A stretch of DNA of 64,000 nt, taken from the NCBI GenBank assembly GCA_013368325.1, contig JAACJK010000229.1, positions 1 to 64,000 of the forward strand, in the 5' to 3' direction. The notes beneath the pieces were generated by a model. The model was not told where the DNA came from. It ran no database searches and saw nothing but the letters and a program-made list of their open reading frames with translations. Source of the DNA: Ephemerocybe angulata. Taxonomy: Eukaryota; Basidiomycota; Agaricomycetes; Agaricales; Psathyrellaceae. This document shows positions 47,774 to 60,054 of this stretch, piece after piece. Numbering within the stretch: position 1 is the stretch's first letter; each line of letters starts with the position of its first letter. A program made the position numbers and the translations under genes.

Positions 47774-49651
47774 GGAGGTCAGAGTTGGGGATTCAAATGA
47801 TTCTGGGCCGTGATTCTGAGCAGGATTCTGCCAGAATCAGAGAGGACAAAAACACAGAATCACGCCGTGGGTGAAGCAGCTCTGGAGCCCAGGTAATTTG
47901 GTGATTATATAATCGGATACAGAGCAATAACTAAAGGGCGGTGCCCTCGAATCACCAGCGAATCGCGCATAACCAGGTTCGAATTCGGGGAGGTCAGAGT
48001 TGACCACTATGAGCCATCAGCCCGTCGCTCGCTCCCGGGTGGCTCCTGGGTACTCCCGGGCAACCGCAGGGAACTCCCGGGCAACCGCTGGGCGATGCTG
48101 GGCTGATGCTGGGTGCTGCCGGGTGCGGGTTCTGGGGAATATTACAGGTGGGGTTTGCTGCTGGGTAGACGCCGGGGCTGCTCCATGGGCGCTCCGGCGA
48201 CGATCTGCTGGGTGGGCACCCGGGATCAGGTCATCGGAGGCTGGGTGGTACCAGTGGGAGCGCGGCGCCTTTAATCGCGCCTATTTAGCCATGGCAGCGC
48301 GGTACGTTGGAGGTACGGTACTTTGGTATCATGATCATTCATGGTCTAACAGATGGCATGAAAAGAGTCTACGTCGAGGTACTAAAGGGCTGCACTAAGA
48401 AACTATTTACCCTTGGAACTGTCATTGGGGTGTGGAGTTGGTGTGGAAGTGCACCGAGTTGAGCATTAAATGTTGTGAGGTAAGTAATGGCAAGATCGAC
48501 GCAATGCGGCATGGGTCGTTACAATCCCAGTGGGGGTTTCCGGCGAACGGCAGTGGTCAGCGGGTTGAGGGCGGAACTTGAATTCAATAGTATAAAAGCC
48601 GAAGCCCACGCCAGACATCGATCGTTCGCACCTCTCCTCCCCGCCACCACTTTCCTTGCAGTATCTTGCTCTTCACATCGCCATTGCCTTTTAGGCTCTG
48701 AGCGAGCCATTGGACACGTACCATTTCCCCTGTCGTCCATCAATATGACCATACTGGTTACTCACCATTGCAATAGTCCCATCGACCAGACGCGTCGTGC
48801 CACTGGCGTATTCAAGCCATATATCTGGTTGCCAGCCTCCAGGTGAGTTCCCGCCTAGTCAGAACTGAGGCGATTTAACTAATTAGCACACAAACAGGGT
48901 ATCTACTGTTGATCTACTGAAATATACGGACTCGCCTTGGTCGGAAGTGGGATTCAAGTCGATGGAGGGATCTGATGATTGAGTCACGGTTTCTCCACCG
49001 TCGGTCAAAGGTTTGCACATTCTACATCCTACTCCAGCTACCCCCACAGTGCTAATATTGTGACCATTACTCAAGGACAGTTACTGCCGGCGATGTACGA
49101 CTGTTCGCCCCCATCCGACGTAGCATCTTGAATCGGCGGTTTCCTGCATTGCGTATGCGTAGCCCACCAGGATCTCTGTTATTTACTACTCTGTAACTAC
49201 ACTGTACATGCCCTAGTTCTTAATAAATACCTTTCTCCCACTATATCTGGTGCGAACAAAATGTGGACCAGTGGTGAATGGTACGGAGGGACTGCAAGAC
49301 GAGATATGCCTGGGTTTGACGCCGGATGACCCAGGATATAGCCCCGGATGCGCCCTGGAGCACCATTCACGCCACCCGGGATATCGCACATTCGGCCAGG
49401 ATTTCCTCCCGGATGCTCCCCCTGGCTCAGGAATGCAAAATCCGGGAGCAAACCCTGGCCTACCCAGGCGCATTCCGGGAGTTTACCGACGGGTTTGCCG
49501 GGAGTATCTCCCGGGCGCTAAACCGGGGGTTTCCCCCGGGTGGATGGCTTACAGTGGACGCGGATTCTGGCGTGATTCTCATGCCAGAATCAAAGTAGAA
49601 TCCGCGACTGAATCACAGCATAAATCACCAGAATCCCCAACTCTGACCTCC
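47774..49651. mobile_element. non-autonomous DNA transposon, 21-bp perfect TIRs
   Basis: The 1,878-bp element begins GGAGGTCAGAGTTGGGGATTC, and its last 21 bases are the exact inverted complement. It is flanked by CCT on both sides, a possible 3-bp target duplication. GATTCTG and its complement recur just inside both ends. Further in, both flanks have many CCCGGG-type palindromic words (about 48030-48240 and 49330-49540). A third partial copy of the terminal sequence lies at 47989-48002. No transposase is encoded. Confidence 0.8.
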
Positions 49652-49702
49652 CCTATTGCATCGATGATGGTTCCACTGCGCCATCGACATCTGCCATCTT
49701 CC

Positions 49703-50992
49703 CACTATGAACTTCGGGGCCGGGAAAAAAACCTGTACAGGTATCCTGGACATACCGGGGAAACATCCCTGGATATACCAGGTTGAATCCTCGGAATATC
49801 CAGGCACACACCTGGGAATCCCAGGTATGATTTCGACCAGGTACTGACCATGGAGATTACCTGTGGTTTTTGCCGTTTACCTGGTCGGTCAAAATCATGG
49901 GACTACCAGGCGTTCGCCCTGGATTAGACACGTCTTTTCAACGTCTTTTTACCTGGGCTGTACACGCGGATTCCTGGGTAGATCCAGGGGATTCTTCGGG
50001 GTCTATTTTCGATGCCAGGGAATTCACGCAGGTATGACAGGTAAAAGCCGTGCATTTCACGAGTATTCTACCAGGATATTACAGGGATCGGTTACAGGGA
50101 TACTACGACTACCGTACTACATGCCAATCGACTGATAATGGGCCAACGAATCCGGGTGGTGTATCCAGGTACCTGTACGTCCATAGTACTCACCAGGATC
50201 GTGTACAATATAGGTCTGGGTCTGGAGGGAGCGAAATCGTGATTTATCTGTGGTCGTCTTGCCTTCATGGTGCCAAGGAATGATGATCAGATATAATTAA
50301 GCTATGGCGGGTTGATTATACGCACCTATAGTAGCATCGCCATGGCGTAGTCCCCCACGGTCCATATCCCTCGTTCTCCCCTGTTGGCAGTCGCTGTTTG
50401 CGTGACGTGAGCGTGAACGGGCAGGAGCAGCATCAGTAGAGTCAAGAGCGATGTGAGAAGGGTACACTCAAAAAGTAATGAAAGGCGTACCCCTGCATAT
50501 GCCCGAGTCTTTGTCCTGAAGTCGATGGGAGATGGTGGAGGAAAGGAAGGGATCATGGCGGGTGACCGATCTCTTGCTTCCGCTGATTATACCCTCACTT
50601 TGATCTCCGCTTGAACGGACTTCGGTGTTTCGTCGATCGGGCGACAAACCATGTCCTCTTGCCCCCAAAATCGCCGGGCACATGCACAATACAGTATTCC
50701 AAAATTGTCCCAAGCGAGGACACTGAGCGGTAGTTCATTGTACAGCCTCTCTGCTAATATATGTTGACCATGGATTCTCCTCGGACTTCCCAGGTACTTG
50801 AATTTCGGCTCGCATACCTCCCAGGTACTGTCCAGGGGTGATTACCTGGGCAGTACCTGGCACCGACGTTTACCTGGACATTCCCTGGACATTTGCTTAC
50901 CTAGCATTTCCAGGGAACGGGAAGAATACCTGGACATTCCAGGTACGTCCAGGTACGTCCAGGTTTTTTTCCCGGAAACAGGTTCCATAGTG
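49703..50992. mobile_element. CACTA-like (EnSpm) non-autonomous transposon
   Basis: The 1,290-bp element has both ends starting CACTATG in inverted orientation, followed after about ten less-conserved bases by a perfect inverted CCGGGAAAAAAACCTG (49720-49735 and 50960-50975). The flanks are TCC on both sides, matching the 3-bp target duplication of CACTA elements. Subterminal blocks on each side repeat CCTGG/CCAGG and ACCTGG/CCAGGT words many times. The only internal frame of note is a 76-codon minus-strand one (50326-50556) with a hydrophobic LLTSLLTLLMLLLPVHAHV segment, unlikely to be a transposase. Confidence 0.85.
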
Positions 50993-51723
50993 TCCGCTGA
51001 CATGGATCTTAGTAACTGTGGCGTCTCGTCCAGTATCGCTGTCGTGTATCTAATGGGCGTCTAATGAGCCAAGGGTTTCCTTTCTTATCAGCCAAAGGGA
51101 AGCTTTGCATACCTCTGGCTACAGTGAAATATCCGGTAAGGCCCCCGAATATCTAGTGATAACGGTGCGCGGATCGTTGTGCTTGCATTAAGCGCCCATC
51201 AGCTATCGTGGTAAAGTTCTGAATCAATAGGCCTGCCCAGTCAAAGGAAAGATTTGAATCTAGACGATTGGGATTGTCCAGAAGGAACATTGCCAAACCG
51301 ACAATACAATCCCTGATTCTGACCCCAACCACTTCGATCGGATCCCTCGCACCCCAGATTCTCCTGGGTCGTATGTGAACCTGCTGGCAAGCTAGTGAGA
51401 TGGTGGACCGGCACCACGTTATATCCATTGTCAAACTCCGATATCAATTGCTCCGACCTCATTCGTACTTGGGGAGACGAAAGCGAAATTAGACGCCTAA
51501 GATGACCCTTGGGACTTTTGATCCGGACATGAGGCCCAACATATCGTTCTGGAATCTGGACTGGGTGACCAACCGATGGCTATGAATGGCCAACTTCATA
51601 ACGAAAGGCTTCTAGTCCTGCCAGAGCTGAAGGTGTTGAAGTAGCACGAGTACTAATATTACATCTCATGTTTGGTACACAAAGAAAAGGACAATTCGTG
51701 ACGCTTGCGGAACTTGACGAGAC
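50993..51723. other. intergenic
   Basis: No supported gene. A TTAAGCGCCC motif lies at 51188-51197. Confidence 0.5.
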
Positions 51724-54131
51724 CTAGATCTGATACCGGAAGCGCGGGTGCCTGTATCCGAGACTCCTCACTTCTTCTTCCGTTTTTCCCTCCAGCCTGG
51801 AATCGCGCTCGCCTCGAGCTCGCTTCTTGTTCTCCCAATGTATATACACTGCGGTAAGGGAGATGATGCCAAATATGGCGGAGCAGCATGCCAAGTTCGC
51901 TGTATTTCCCTGGCGGTAGTCTGGTGCGTCTCGTGGATTGTACGTCCACACCCTGGCCAACACAAAGTCCATTCGAATGAGGAATCGCAAATTATGGTTG
52001 GATCTTGGTCAGCTCGACAACTTAGATGGATGTAGGAATCCACTTACGCGAGAACGGCACCGAGAGCCCCAATACCTGGGACAACCGCTGTCACGACTGC
52101 TCGCATCGTGTCGGGCGCAGCATTGTCGACACTCCAAGTAACGAACTGAATGACAAAGGATAACTAAACAGCAAAATGATGAGAACGTCAGAAGGCATAC
52201 CATCGGGCCACCAACTGAACCTCCCATTATCATCAAAAAGCACGACGCATACCTGTTCGAGGGTTCGACATCACCACATCCTATGGCATTCGACAGAAGA
52301 GATGACTTACCGAACCTTGGGGTTCTTCGTCGAGATCGATATTGCATATCCAGCGATCGTTAAGAGAAGGTTGTAGAGTATAGGGAGGAAACGCTTGTTA
52401 ATTCGCGCACTGACCCATGCGTTCAGCACCACCCAAACCGCGCTGACGACGAAGGGCGGAACAGTACGCAGTTGGACCTCGACGAGGCCTCGACATTAAG
52501 TCAGTCAATGTATGGCACATTTTATTGGGTTAATCTCACTGTACGATCCCTCTAGTAGAAAATGAATATCAGGTAAAAGTGATACGAAAGTGAAAGGGTC
52601 ACGCACGCGCTCTGATAACCGAGGGCAGGAACAAAGAGAGGCCTGCGAACGACATATTCAATAGGATATAACATACGGTGCAGGCGATCGTCTGAATAAA
52701 TTTTAAGTGCTGGATTAAAGGATGTGTAGCGGAGATACTGACGATAAGGTTAAAGGAACGAAGGACGAGTTTGAACGTCGTCTTCTCCTTCTTGCCTTGA
52801 GACTTCACAATCTGGTCGGCGTCGATACGGGCCATCGCGAGCTTTCGTTCTGAGGCGTTGAGGATTCTCGACCTACTCGGATCCTCGGGAACGATGAAGA
52901 GGAGCATGAGTCCGAATATCGTGGTTATTATCCCTGTGAGGGCATTGAGTTAAGGCTGCAACACAGTCTTCAATCACGAGCGCGCACCTTCCACCAAGAA
53001 TATCTATCAGCGACAACCTGATGAGTATAGCGTATAAGCCAGGACGCGATGTAGCATACCTTCCTCCAGCTCTTGACACTCCCTATGTCGGGAAGCGACA
53101 AGAGACCCGACGCCAAAAGACCCCCGACTTGCAGCCCCGAGTTAGATGATGTGACTAGGGGTACTAGTATAGGGAGACGTACATGCACCGGCGATGCTGG
53201 GTCCGACGCCAAAGAATATCCCAACGCGAACGACGAGCTCCTTCCTCCGGTAATACTAGATAAATGTGATTAACCCACGAAACAATGGAAGGATCTCGAA
53301 ACACTCACCCTGGATATGATGTATACCAGGCCCGACTTCGAACGAGTGTAAGTCGAGTTTCGACCTAGCGAGGAAAGTTACGTACCAGAGTTCCACCCTC
53401 AGCGAGGCCCAAGAAGACGCGGTTTACAACTAGGCCCGCGAAACTGTGCAGGAACGCTGATGCTAAAGTGATCACCCCAAAGCCGATGACGAGGAAAGCC
53501 AACCAGACTGAGCCGTAACGCTTCAAGATAAGGTTGGACGGGATGTCCGAGATTATGTACTGGAGTATCGTAAGTCGATACGATACCTCAAGACCCCTAC
53601 GTTTCACGCACGAAGACATAGAAGATAGTCAGAGCCACGTTGAATTGTGTCCCACGCATGCCCAGGTCGGCCTCAAGCCCTGTTCAAAAAGTGATTGTGA
53701 GCCTCAGTCCGGGATGTGAGGTCAGGAAAACGTACCTGCGACTTTCGCATTCCCTGGAAGCGAGGAGATTAGTCTGGGACTCATACTCAGACGGCATCCT
53801 CCAAACTTACCGATGGAAGTCCTGAGATATGCCTGAAACTCAGCATAGCTGATACTAGAGATAGATCATGTATGTTGGAACGTACCGATCGATGAAGTTG
53901 CAACAATCTTTCCGGAGGGTTAGCTCGACAAGGTTATGCTCGAAGGGGAGTGAAGAACTCACAGATCACAATAAACAGGGGGAGTATAATCAAATCTAGC
54001 TTTCTGACCAGACGTCTTTCTGCCTCGGGCTCGATATCCAAAGGTGTGGATGGCGACTTCGAGTGGACACTTTCCGCCTTCTCGTTCTCAGATATCCCTT
54101 GTAAGACCATCGCGTTGGGTAGAGTCGCCAT
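51724..54131 (-). CDS. MFS transporter, anion:cation symporter type (Dal5/Tna1-like)
   Basis: Predicted 496 aa from 17 exons: 53963-54131, 53886-53907, 53811-53821, 53736-53753, 53612-53679, 53386-53559, 53309-53335, 53183-53255, 53060-53127, 52988-53003, 52743-52933, 52607-52691, 52540-52551, 52311-52488, 52201-52252, 52048-52145 and 51724-51952. Every phase closes. Family landmarks: RKLDLIILPLF, the DRTSIGNAKVAGLEADLGM loop, QFNVALTIFYV, SDIPSNLILKR, GLAEGG, YYRRKELVVRVGIFFGVGPS, the PEDP...LNASERKLAMARID central loop, RTVPPFVVSAVW and WTYNPRDAPDYRQGN near the C-terminus. Twelve membrane helices are expected. Relatives import allantoate, nicotinate, vitamins or other organic anions with protons; the substrate here cannot be read from sequence. 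Exons of 11, 12, 16, 18 and 22 nt are unusually small. Confidence 0.9.
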
Positions 54132-56559
54132 TCTGAAGCGTGCCCGGGATGAGGGTGGATGGGTTCACAAAACCTCTGGAATGAGCAGGGTTCCTCTATT
54201 GATACTATATGTAACCTACGACGGCGTCTAGATCTTCTCGACCCGAGCTGAGCGGCCAATTTACGGTTGCCGTACAAGCCAAGCCAAATCCAGTCCTAGA
54301 ATGGCTCACAAGACAGAAGCCTTTGGTCAGATGCCCTCTGGATGTCTAAGCACGCCGTAACACCTATTCACTTCGATCCCATTATTCCCGGCTTAAAACG
54401 ACCGAAGAGATTAGCTTTTCGCTCCGGGAGTCCGATATACGCACAGTGACGCCCCATGAAGAGGGACGAAGGGAATGGGCCTCGAGTCCCAAGTGGCGCT
54501 TCTGGCGCTTCCTACAGGGGCTGATGGTGGCCGGGATGTCCGAGATTGAACGCCGAGGACCCACCATAGTCCCCGATGCACCAGTCTGAGCGAGTAATAC
54601 TTAGGCGGCGGACCAGCGGTGTACCCTAGTTTTACCTACAATCTGAAAGTTTAATGACCACATGCTATGTTTCGCTCGCCGATCATGCCTCAGGGTCGAC
54701 CTCACATGGGTTTTACCCGGGCGCCCGTTCAGGCGCCTAATTCAGCCCCGGATAGAGAGCTGGCGCGTAAAGTGCATTTGCGTGAGTCGGAGGCATCTCC
54801 TCGCCTACGGTCGCACTTAATACACTTGGGACTGTTCTTCGTACATCCCTCGATCCAATATAGCACTCTTCTATCATTCTTTATGCCAAGCTTCTCTGCA
54901 CTGGACTTCATGGTGAGTCCGCTCTTTCGCGATCCAAACTCGGTGATATTCGGCGCTTAGCACTTGCGTAGGGAAAACATGATCATCGGGTCATCCCGTT
55001 TTAGTGAGAACATATTGAAGTCAGTCGCTACTTCTCAATGAACCAATGGTAGACACGTCATTCTCCAACCTCCCATTTACCCATCCATGCACGCATCCAC
55101 CTTCCCCACCCTCATCTGTACATGCAAGCCCAACATCCGATTTACCTTTTTACCAACCAAGTGCATCGGCGACACACCGGGAATGACGGAACATTCTTGT
55201 GCTGTGCTGACATGGCACGTGGGCTTGACATTGGCACTAGCGCCCATCCAGGCGCCTAAGTCAACCCAGATAGAGTTCGCTAGCAAATCGCCTTGGCTGG
55301 AGTTTAAAGCCTGCTGTCGCATTGCCTCTCCGTGGCTTTATCCCACTCTATGGGTCATAGACATCCGAACGCAAATCGAACACCAAGAGCAGCAGCCCAC
55401 CTCGCGCTCGACGAGCTCGAGACAGTCAGATCCTGTTTGACGCCGCTCTACATGACTTTTTGTCCCTATACTTGGCACGCTTTTTAAATATCTAGTAAAT
55501 ATCACAGTATCTACGCGGGTCGGGCAATTTCTGCCCTAAACAGAACGTGACCCTCATCGCCTGAGGAAAGAGGTCCAATAATGTTTTGTCAAGGTCAGCA
55601 TCAACAAGAGCCCTAGGATTGCCCATTCTGGGAGTTGTTCCAGCGACGAGGACGTAATTGTTCGGGTTCATGTTCCTGCGCCCCGTCCACTCCACTACCT
55701 TTGCCAGTACTGTTGAAATCTTCGTCTCCGACCAGAGGGTGTTGGGAGCGAACGCGGAAAACGCTCGCTACCTCGATCTCAATGATGTATCTGGGCGACC
55801 CACGCACCATTTCGCCACATCATGCTTGGTAACGATATGAGAGGCACTGCGGTCCGTGAGGAGTGCGAGTGCGTGCTGGGTAGCGTAATGCATTGCTCCG
55901 GCGTAAGCGCCGGCCGTCACAGCGTCCGTCTAATACGCTCTGATATTACGTGTAGCGGAATCGGCACCTCGGGGTCGTTGAGAACGCATGCATCGCTTTC
56001 GAAATTCGGATATCGTGAAGACCGCGCGCGCTAAGTATGACTCTGGGCCGGACTGTCTGCCGGTTGGACCGTTGGACGTGGCTTTAGGGTACTCTCGATA
56101 TCGGTAAGTATCTGGAGTCAGGAGACCGGAGCAGGAGTAGTAGCTAGGCAAAGAACGCCGAATCAATCGATGCAGGCTGGCTCACCTGAACCCAGTGTCG
56201 CTGAGTCGGAGCGGTTGACCGTCCGCGGAAGACGCAAGGAGGGTGGGAGGTGTGCCCGTGCAACTTTTGAGGAGATGAGTGCCCACGACTCAGAGTTTAC
56301 TTTATAAAGAGTAAGAGCCGGACTCGGTGTCCTATCAAGGCGAGTCTGTCTTGGTATACTGCCACTAAGTAATACCACCTTTGATCCCTGTCGCAAGGCA
56401 GCAGCACTGGAGCCGTGTAGGGCCACGCACAGGGCACAATTAAAGCTTGACCGTGGTGCGGCCCCACACCTTCGGTGGGCGTCTACTTCTGAATCATGGC
56501 TTCTTTCCTTGATAGCCAGCCGTCGTCCCTCATCGCCACAGCAGCCTCCTGGGGCGGTG

Positions 56560-56740
56560 AGCAGGAAGGGAAGTGGTTCACAAAACCTGTAGAATATAAA
56601 GAGTTCGAGTCCACCGTTGACACTAGTACTATATGGTACCTACGCCGTCTAGACCTCCTCGAGTCGTCCCGAGCTGAGCAGTCAATTCACGAAGCTAAGC
56701 CAAATGGCTCACACCAGTCTGGATTTCCAGTCAGTGTCAA
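56560..56740. repeat. relic copy of the transporter 5' region
   Basis: Shares ordered blocks with 54150-54310: GGTTCACAAAACCT, TACTATAT with ACCTACG, CGTCTAGA, CCCGAGCTGAGC and AAGCCAAAT, with indels between. In both places the blocks lie just upstream of, or at, an ATG-containing stretch. Confidence 0.65.
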
Positions 56741-57061
56741 TGGTAGCGCGGCAGGACATACATACCTTTTTCTATATACTAGAAGTATAACTTGGCCACA
56801 CACTGGCATACCTGCTTCCCTCCCGATCCCAACACATATAAGTAAATACCTCGCACAACCTCTCTCCACACCCCGCATCCTCCACCCCGAGTTTTCCTTC
56901 CTTCCCCTTCTCCCACCCAACCACAGATACCCACGCCCAAATTCGCAGCGAGAACCCAAATCGCATTTAAAGACCGCGTGCGCACCCGCACGACGCACAC
57001 GACGAACGCACAAAAGTGAAAGTGAAGAACGAAGAAGAAAGGGAGAACGAAGAAGAAAGGG

Positions 57062-57330
57062 AGAAAAAGAGATGGTATATTATACTGCACAAACCACAAC
57101 CCAATCATCACGCACAGTCCATAAAATGTCCCCAGTCTATTACCTCCTCCGAGTCATTAACCTATATCCCCTCCCGTATACCCCCACCCTATTATACCCC
57201 CATCCCAACTCCATCCCTCACCCTCATATCCCCTAACCCCAGTCTACAGCCCCACCCACACACCCGCCAGCGCCCCAAGGAAGGGTGCCAGCAAGAGTGG
57301 TGTCGACACTGCCAAAGAAGCGGCGCCGCC
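57062..57330. repeat. direct repeat, copy 1
   Basis: Matches 58125-58390: both begin AAGAGATGGTATATTATACT, continue AAAATGTCCCCAGTC and AACCTATATCCCCTCCC, and drift apart near GAAGCGGCGCCGC. The two copies are about 1.06 kb apart. Confidence 0.75.
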
Positions 57331-58124
57331 GCCAAAGCGCAAAACGAACGAACGAACGAACGAAACCACCCATTCCAAAGATGCCTCCGAGTCGAGCAAG
57401 ACCGAGGTAGTGCAGCTCCAACACAGCTCACCAAGCACAGCACGACCTCCATGTATCCATCCAGAGCGCAGAGGAGCCCTGCCTCAGTGCCCCATCCTGT
57501 CCACGAGACCGACTCAGAGCCACTGGGCCGGCCGCTTCTCGACTCCGTATAAGTACGTCCACCACCACCTACCTTCCCTGCACAGAATCATCATAAAACC
57601 CAAACCCTCCTCCGAGTCAGAGGTCCTACCACAACACACTCCTTCACAAACAAGTCCGAATGAAGCGCACGGACAATACCGACCGAGGAGACGACCAAAA
57701 CACCAACTCAAACACCGACCGAACGAACAGCCGAACAGAAGAGAGGAGAGGAGACGACGCTTTTCGGTCGCCCACGCCCCTCTCTCACAACATCTCTCAG
57801 AACGTGACCCTCCTCCACCCATCCGTCAAACGTACCCATCACCCTCCATCCCTTCTCCCACCGCACCACACCCCCAGCCGCAACCCCATCGCCCAAACCG
57901 CCCCAATCGACAAAGAACGCCAAATCGACGAAGAACGCCCAGCCCACGGCGAGCACCCTCCAACAACGGCTACGCGCAACGCAGTCAACCCAATGCCAGA
58001 AACGGGAACCTCCAAAGAACGAACCAGACTGAGCCCATAAACGCGGAATGAAATCACAGAACGCGGAATGTAACCAGATCTAGAAACGCGAATACGATGG
58101 GAAGGAAAAGCGAGAGATAGAAGA

Positions 58125-58390
58125 AAAAAAGAGATGGTATATTATACTGCACACCTAACAACCCAATCGTAAAGTCCGCAAAATGTCCCCAGTCCATTAC
58201 GTCCTCATTAACCTATATCCCCTCCCTGCTATATCCCCTCCCACGCCATCCCTCCTTCTAATCCCCGTGTTCTCCCTCACGCACTCCAAACCCCAATCTA
58301 CAACACCATCCAAACCCCACTCACAGCCCCAACCACAACCGCACCCAAAACCCCCCGCGGCACAACTAGGGAAGCGGCGCCGCTCCGCCA
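58125..58390. repeat. direct repeat, copy 2
   Basis: Second copy of the 57062-57330 segment, more diverged at its right end. Confidence 0.75.
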
Positions 58391-59310
58391 GTCGAGCTCG
58401 GGGAAGACCGTCTGGAAATGCGTCGTCGGGTTCGGGCCCCCGCTTACTGTCGCCGTCTGCGCTTTGTCGACGGCGGCGACGGTGGGTGCTACAATCAGAG
58501 GATCAGTATCGTCCTCGAAATATTCCAAAAGAAGTAAACAAGGAGGGGCCAACGAACGGAGTCGCCCAATCGACGAAAGAAAAGAGAAACACAGAGAGAG
58601 AGGGACAACGAAAGACCAAGGTAAATGTAAGAGAGGAGGAACACAACTCACAAGACGAAGAAGGCGTCGAGCCCGATTTGAGGATCGAGAACGGCTTGGA
58701 CGTGCCGTGCAGCTGGCCGTGCGTGCTGTTGATGAAGATAAGGACGTAGTCCGTCGCGGGCGGCACGTTGTCGAGCATGATGTTCAGGCCGGCGGGTTTG
58801 CCGGGGACTGTGCGAGCGTGCGAGCAAGGGCGGCGAGTCGGCGACGACGAGCGAGCAGGCGCGTGAATGCGAGGCGAACACAGGTGCGAGTAGCAGTCCG
58901 AAAGGATGGGCGAGCGATGTAGATGTGCGAGAGGCGAAGGCGTGAATGATCATGGTCGATGAAGGGCGGGTCGTGACGTGCATGCATGCAGTTGTTGATC
59001 CGAGGCGACGAAGAGAGGTTGTCGATAGGTACAGCGGGTGCGTGTGAGATGACGGTGTAGGAGCAGAATGGCGGGGAGATGGCAATGAGCAACAGTTAAG
59101 CCAGTCGCAAACGGATAGGGAAGATCGATGGAGGATTGAAGTTGAGATCAAAGCATTCCATCGAGCGGTGAACGGACAGGTGGATAGAGCGAAAGACAGT
59201 AGCATCATCAGTCCCAACCCACACCTCCAAAAACACAAACACGCACCGTTCTTAGCAACATACAGAATCTGGTCCTGGCTCATCCGCGTAAGCTCAACGT
59301 CGTACCCCGG

Positions 59311-59477
59311 TCTATGCCTGGCTTGGGAGACCGAGAATGGGGGGGAGAAAAACGAGCGATGCTCGGGCTGCGTTCTCGTCGCCTGAGCTCTCTCGCCCGA
59401 TCCACGAGACGACCAAGACAACCGGTGGGATTTGACGACCACCGGCAGCCTGACCACCAGGGGACCGAGCTCAAGCC
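59311..59477 (-). repeat. Ngaro split repeat B2
   Basis: 167 bp, identical to 59888-60054. It forms the 3' terminus of the element on the minus strand. Confidence 0.9.
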
Positions 59478-59602
59478 GGCACAAGGCGAGTGTATGTAAT
59501 ACAACGAGTCTAGCTACGAATGAAAAGAGTGGAAAGAAGCAAAAGCAAACACAAGAAAGAGAATGAAATGATCGAATGAAAAGGGAATGCGGTAAGGGTG
59601 GG

Positions 59603-59887
59603 GAGAGAAGAAAAAATGCTCGCTATCGAGCAGTGAGTCTAGTGGAAGAAAGAGGGCGACTGCTACGTACCTATCGAGCAGTGAGTCTAGTGGAAGAAAG
59701 AGGGCAAGGAACGAAAGCCACATGGCGAAGAGTATATACGACGAGAGACAAAGAACGAATGAAAGAAAGCGAAACGCGAGAGGAACGAGGCACAACGACG
59801 CGTCTGCCGCTTAGATAAGATGCGGCGGCAGTGCATGACATCATGGGCGCTTGCATAGACCCCGGTCAAATGTGTTTGACCGCCTCA
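59603..59887 (-). repeat. Ngaro split repeat A2
   Basis: Starts with the same 30 bases as 63971-64000 and directly abuts B1. It contains an internal direct duplication (CTATCGAGCAGTGAGTCTAG at about 59624 and 59671). The full match to A1 lies beyond the window. Confidence 0.8.
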
Positions 59888-60054
59888 TCTATGCCTGGCT
59901 TGGGAGACCGAGAATGGGGGGGAGAAAAACGAGCGATGCTCGGGCTGCGTTCTCGTCGCCTGAGCTCTCTCGCCCGATCCACGAGACGACCAAGACAACC
60001 GGTGGGATTTGACGACCACCGGCAGCCTGACCACCAGGGGACCGAGCTCAAGCC
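59888..60054 (-). repeat. Ngaro split repeat B1
   Basis: 167 bp, identical to B2. It overlaps the last codons and stop of the recombinase gene. Confidence 0.9.

Larger units (their letters stand above)
54132..59310. other. repeat-bearing intergenic region, no supported gene
   Basis: Several frames of 80-280 codons exist on both strands but are low-complexity, Pro/Arg-rich and overlapping, with no domain. It contains a diverged copy of the transporter 5' region (about 56560-56740) and a pair of direct repeats (about 57062-57330 and 58125-58390). Confidence 0.45.

Noticed and set aside
57016..59484. Several 100-280-codon frames
   Set aside because: Low-complexity Pro/Arg/Ser composition, overlapping on both strands, and crossing direct repeats and the edge of the Ngaro element.
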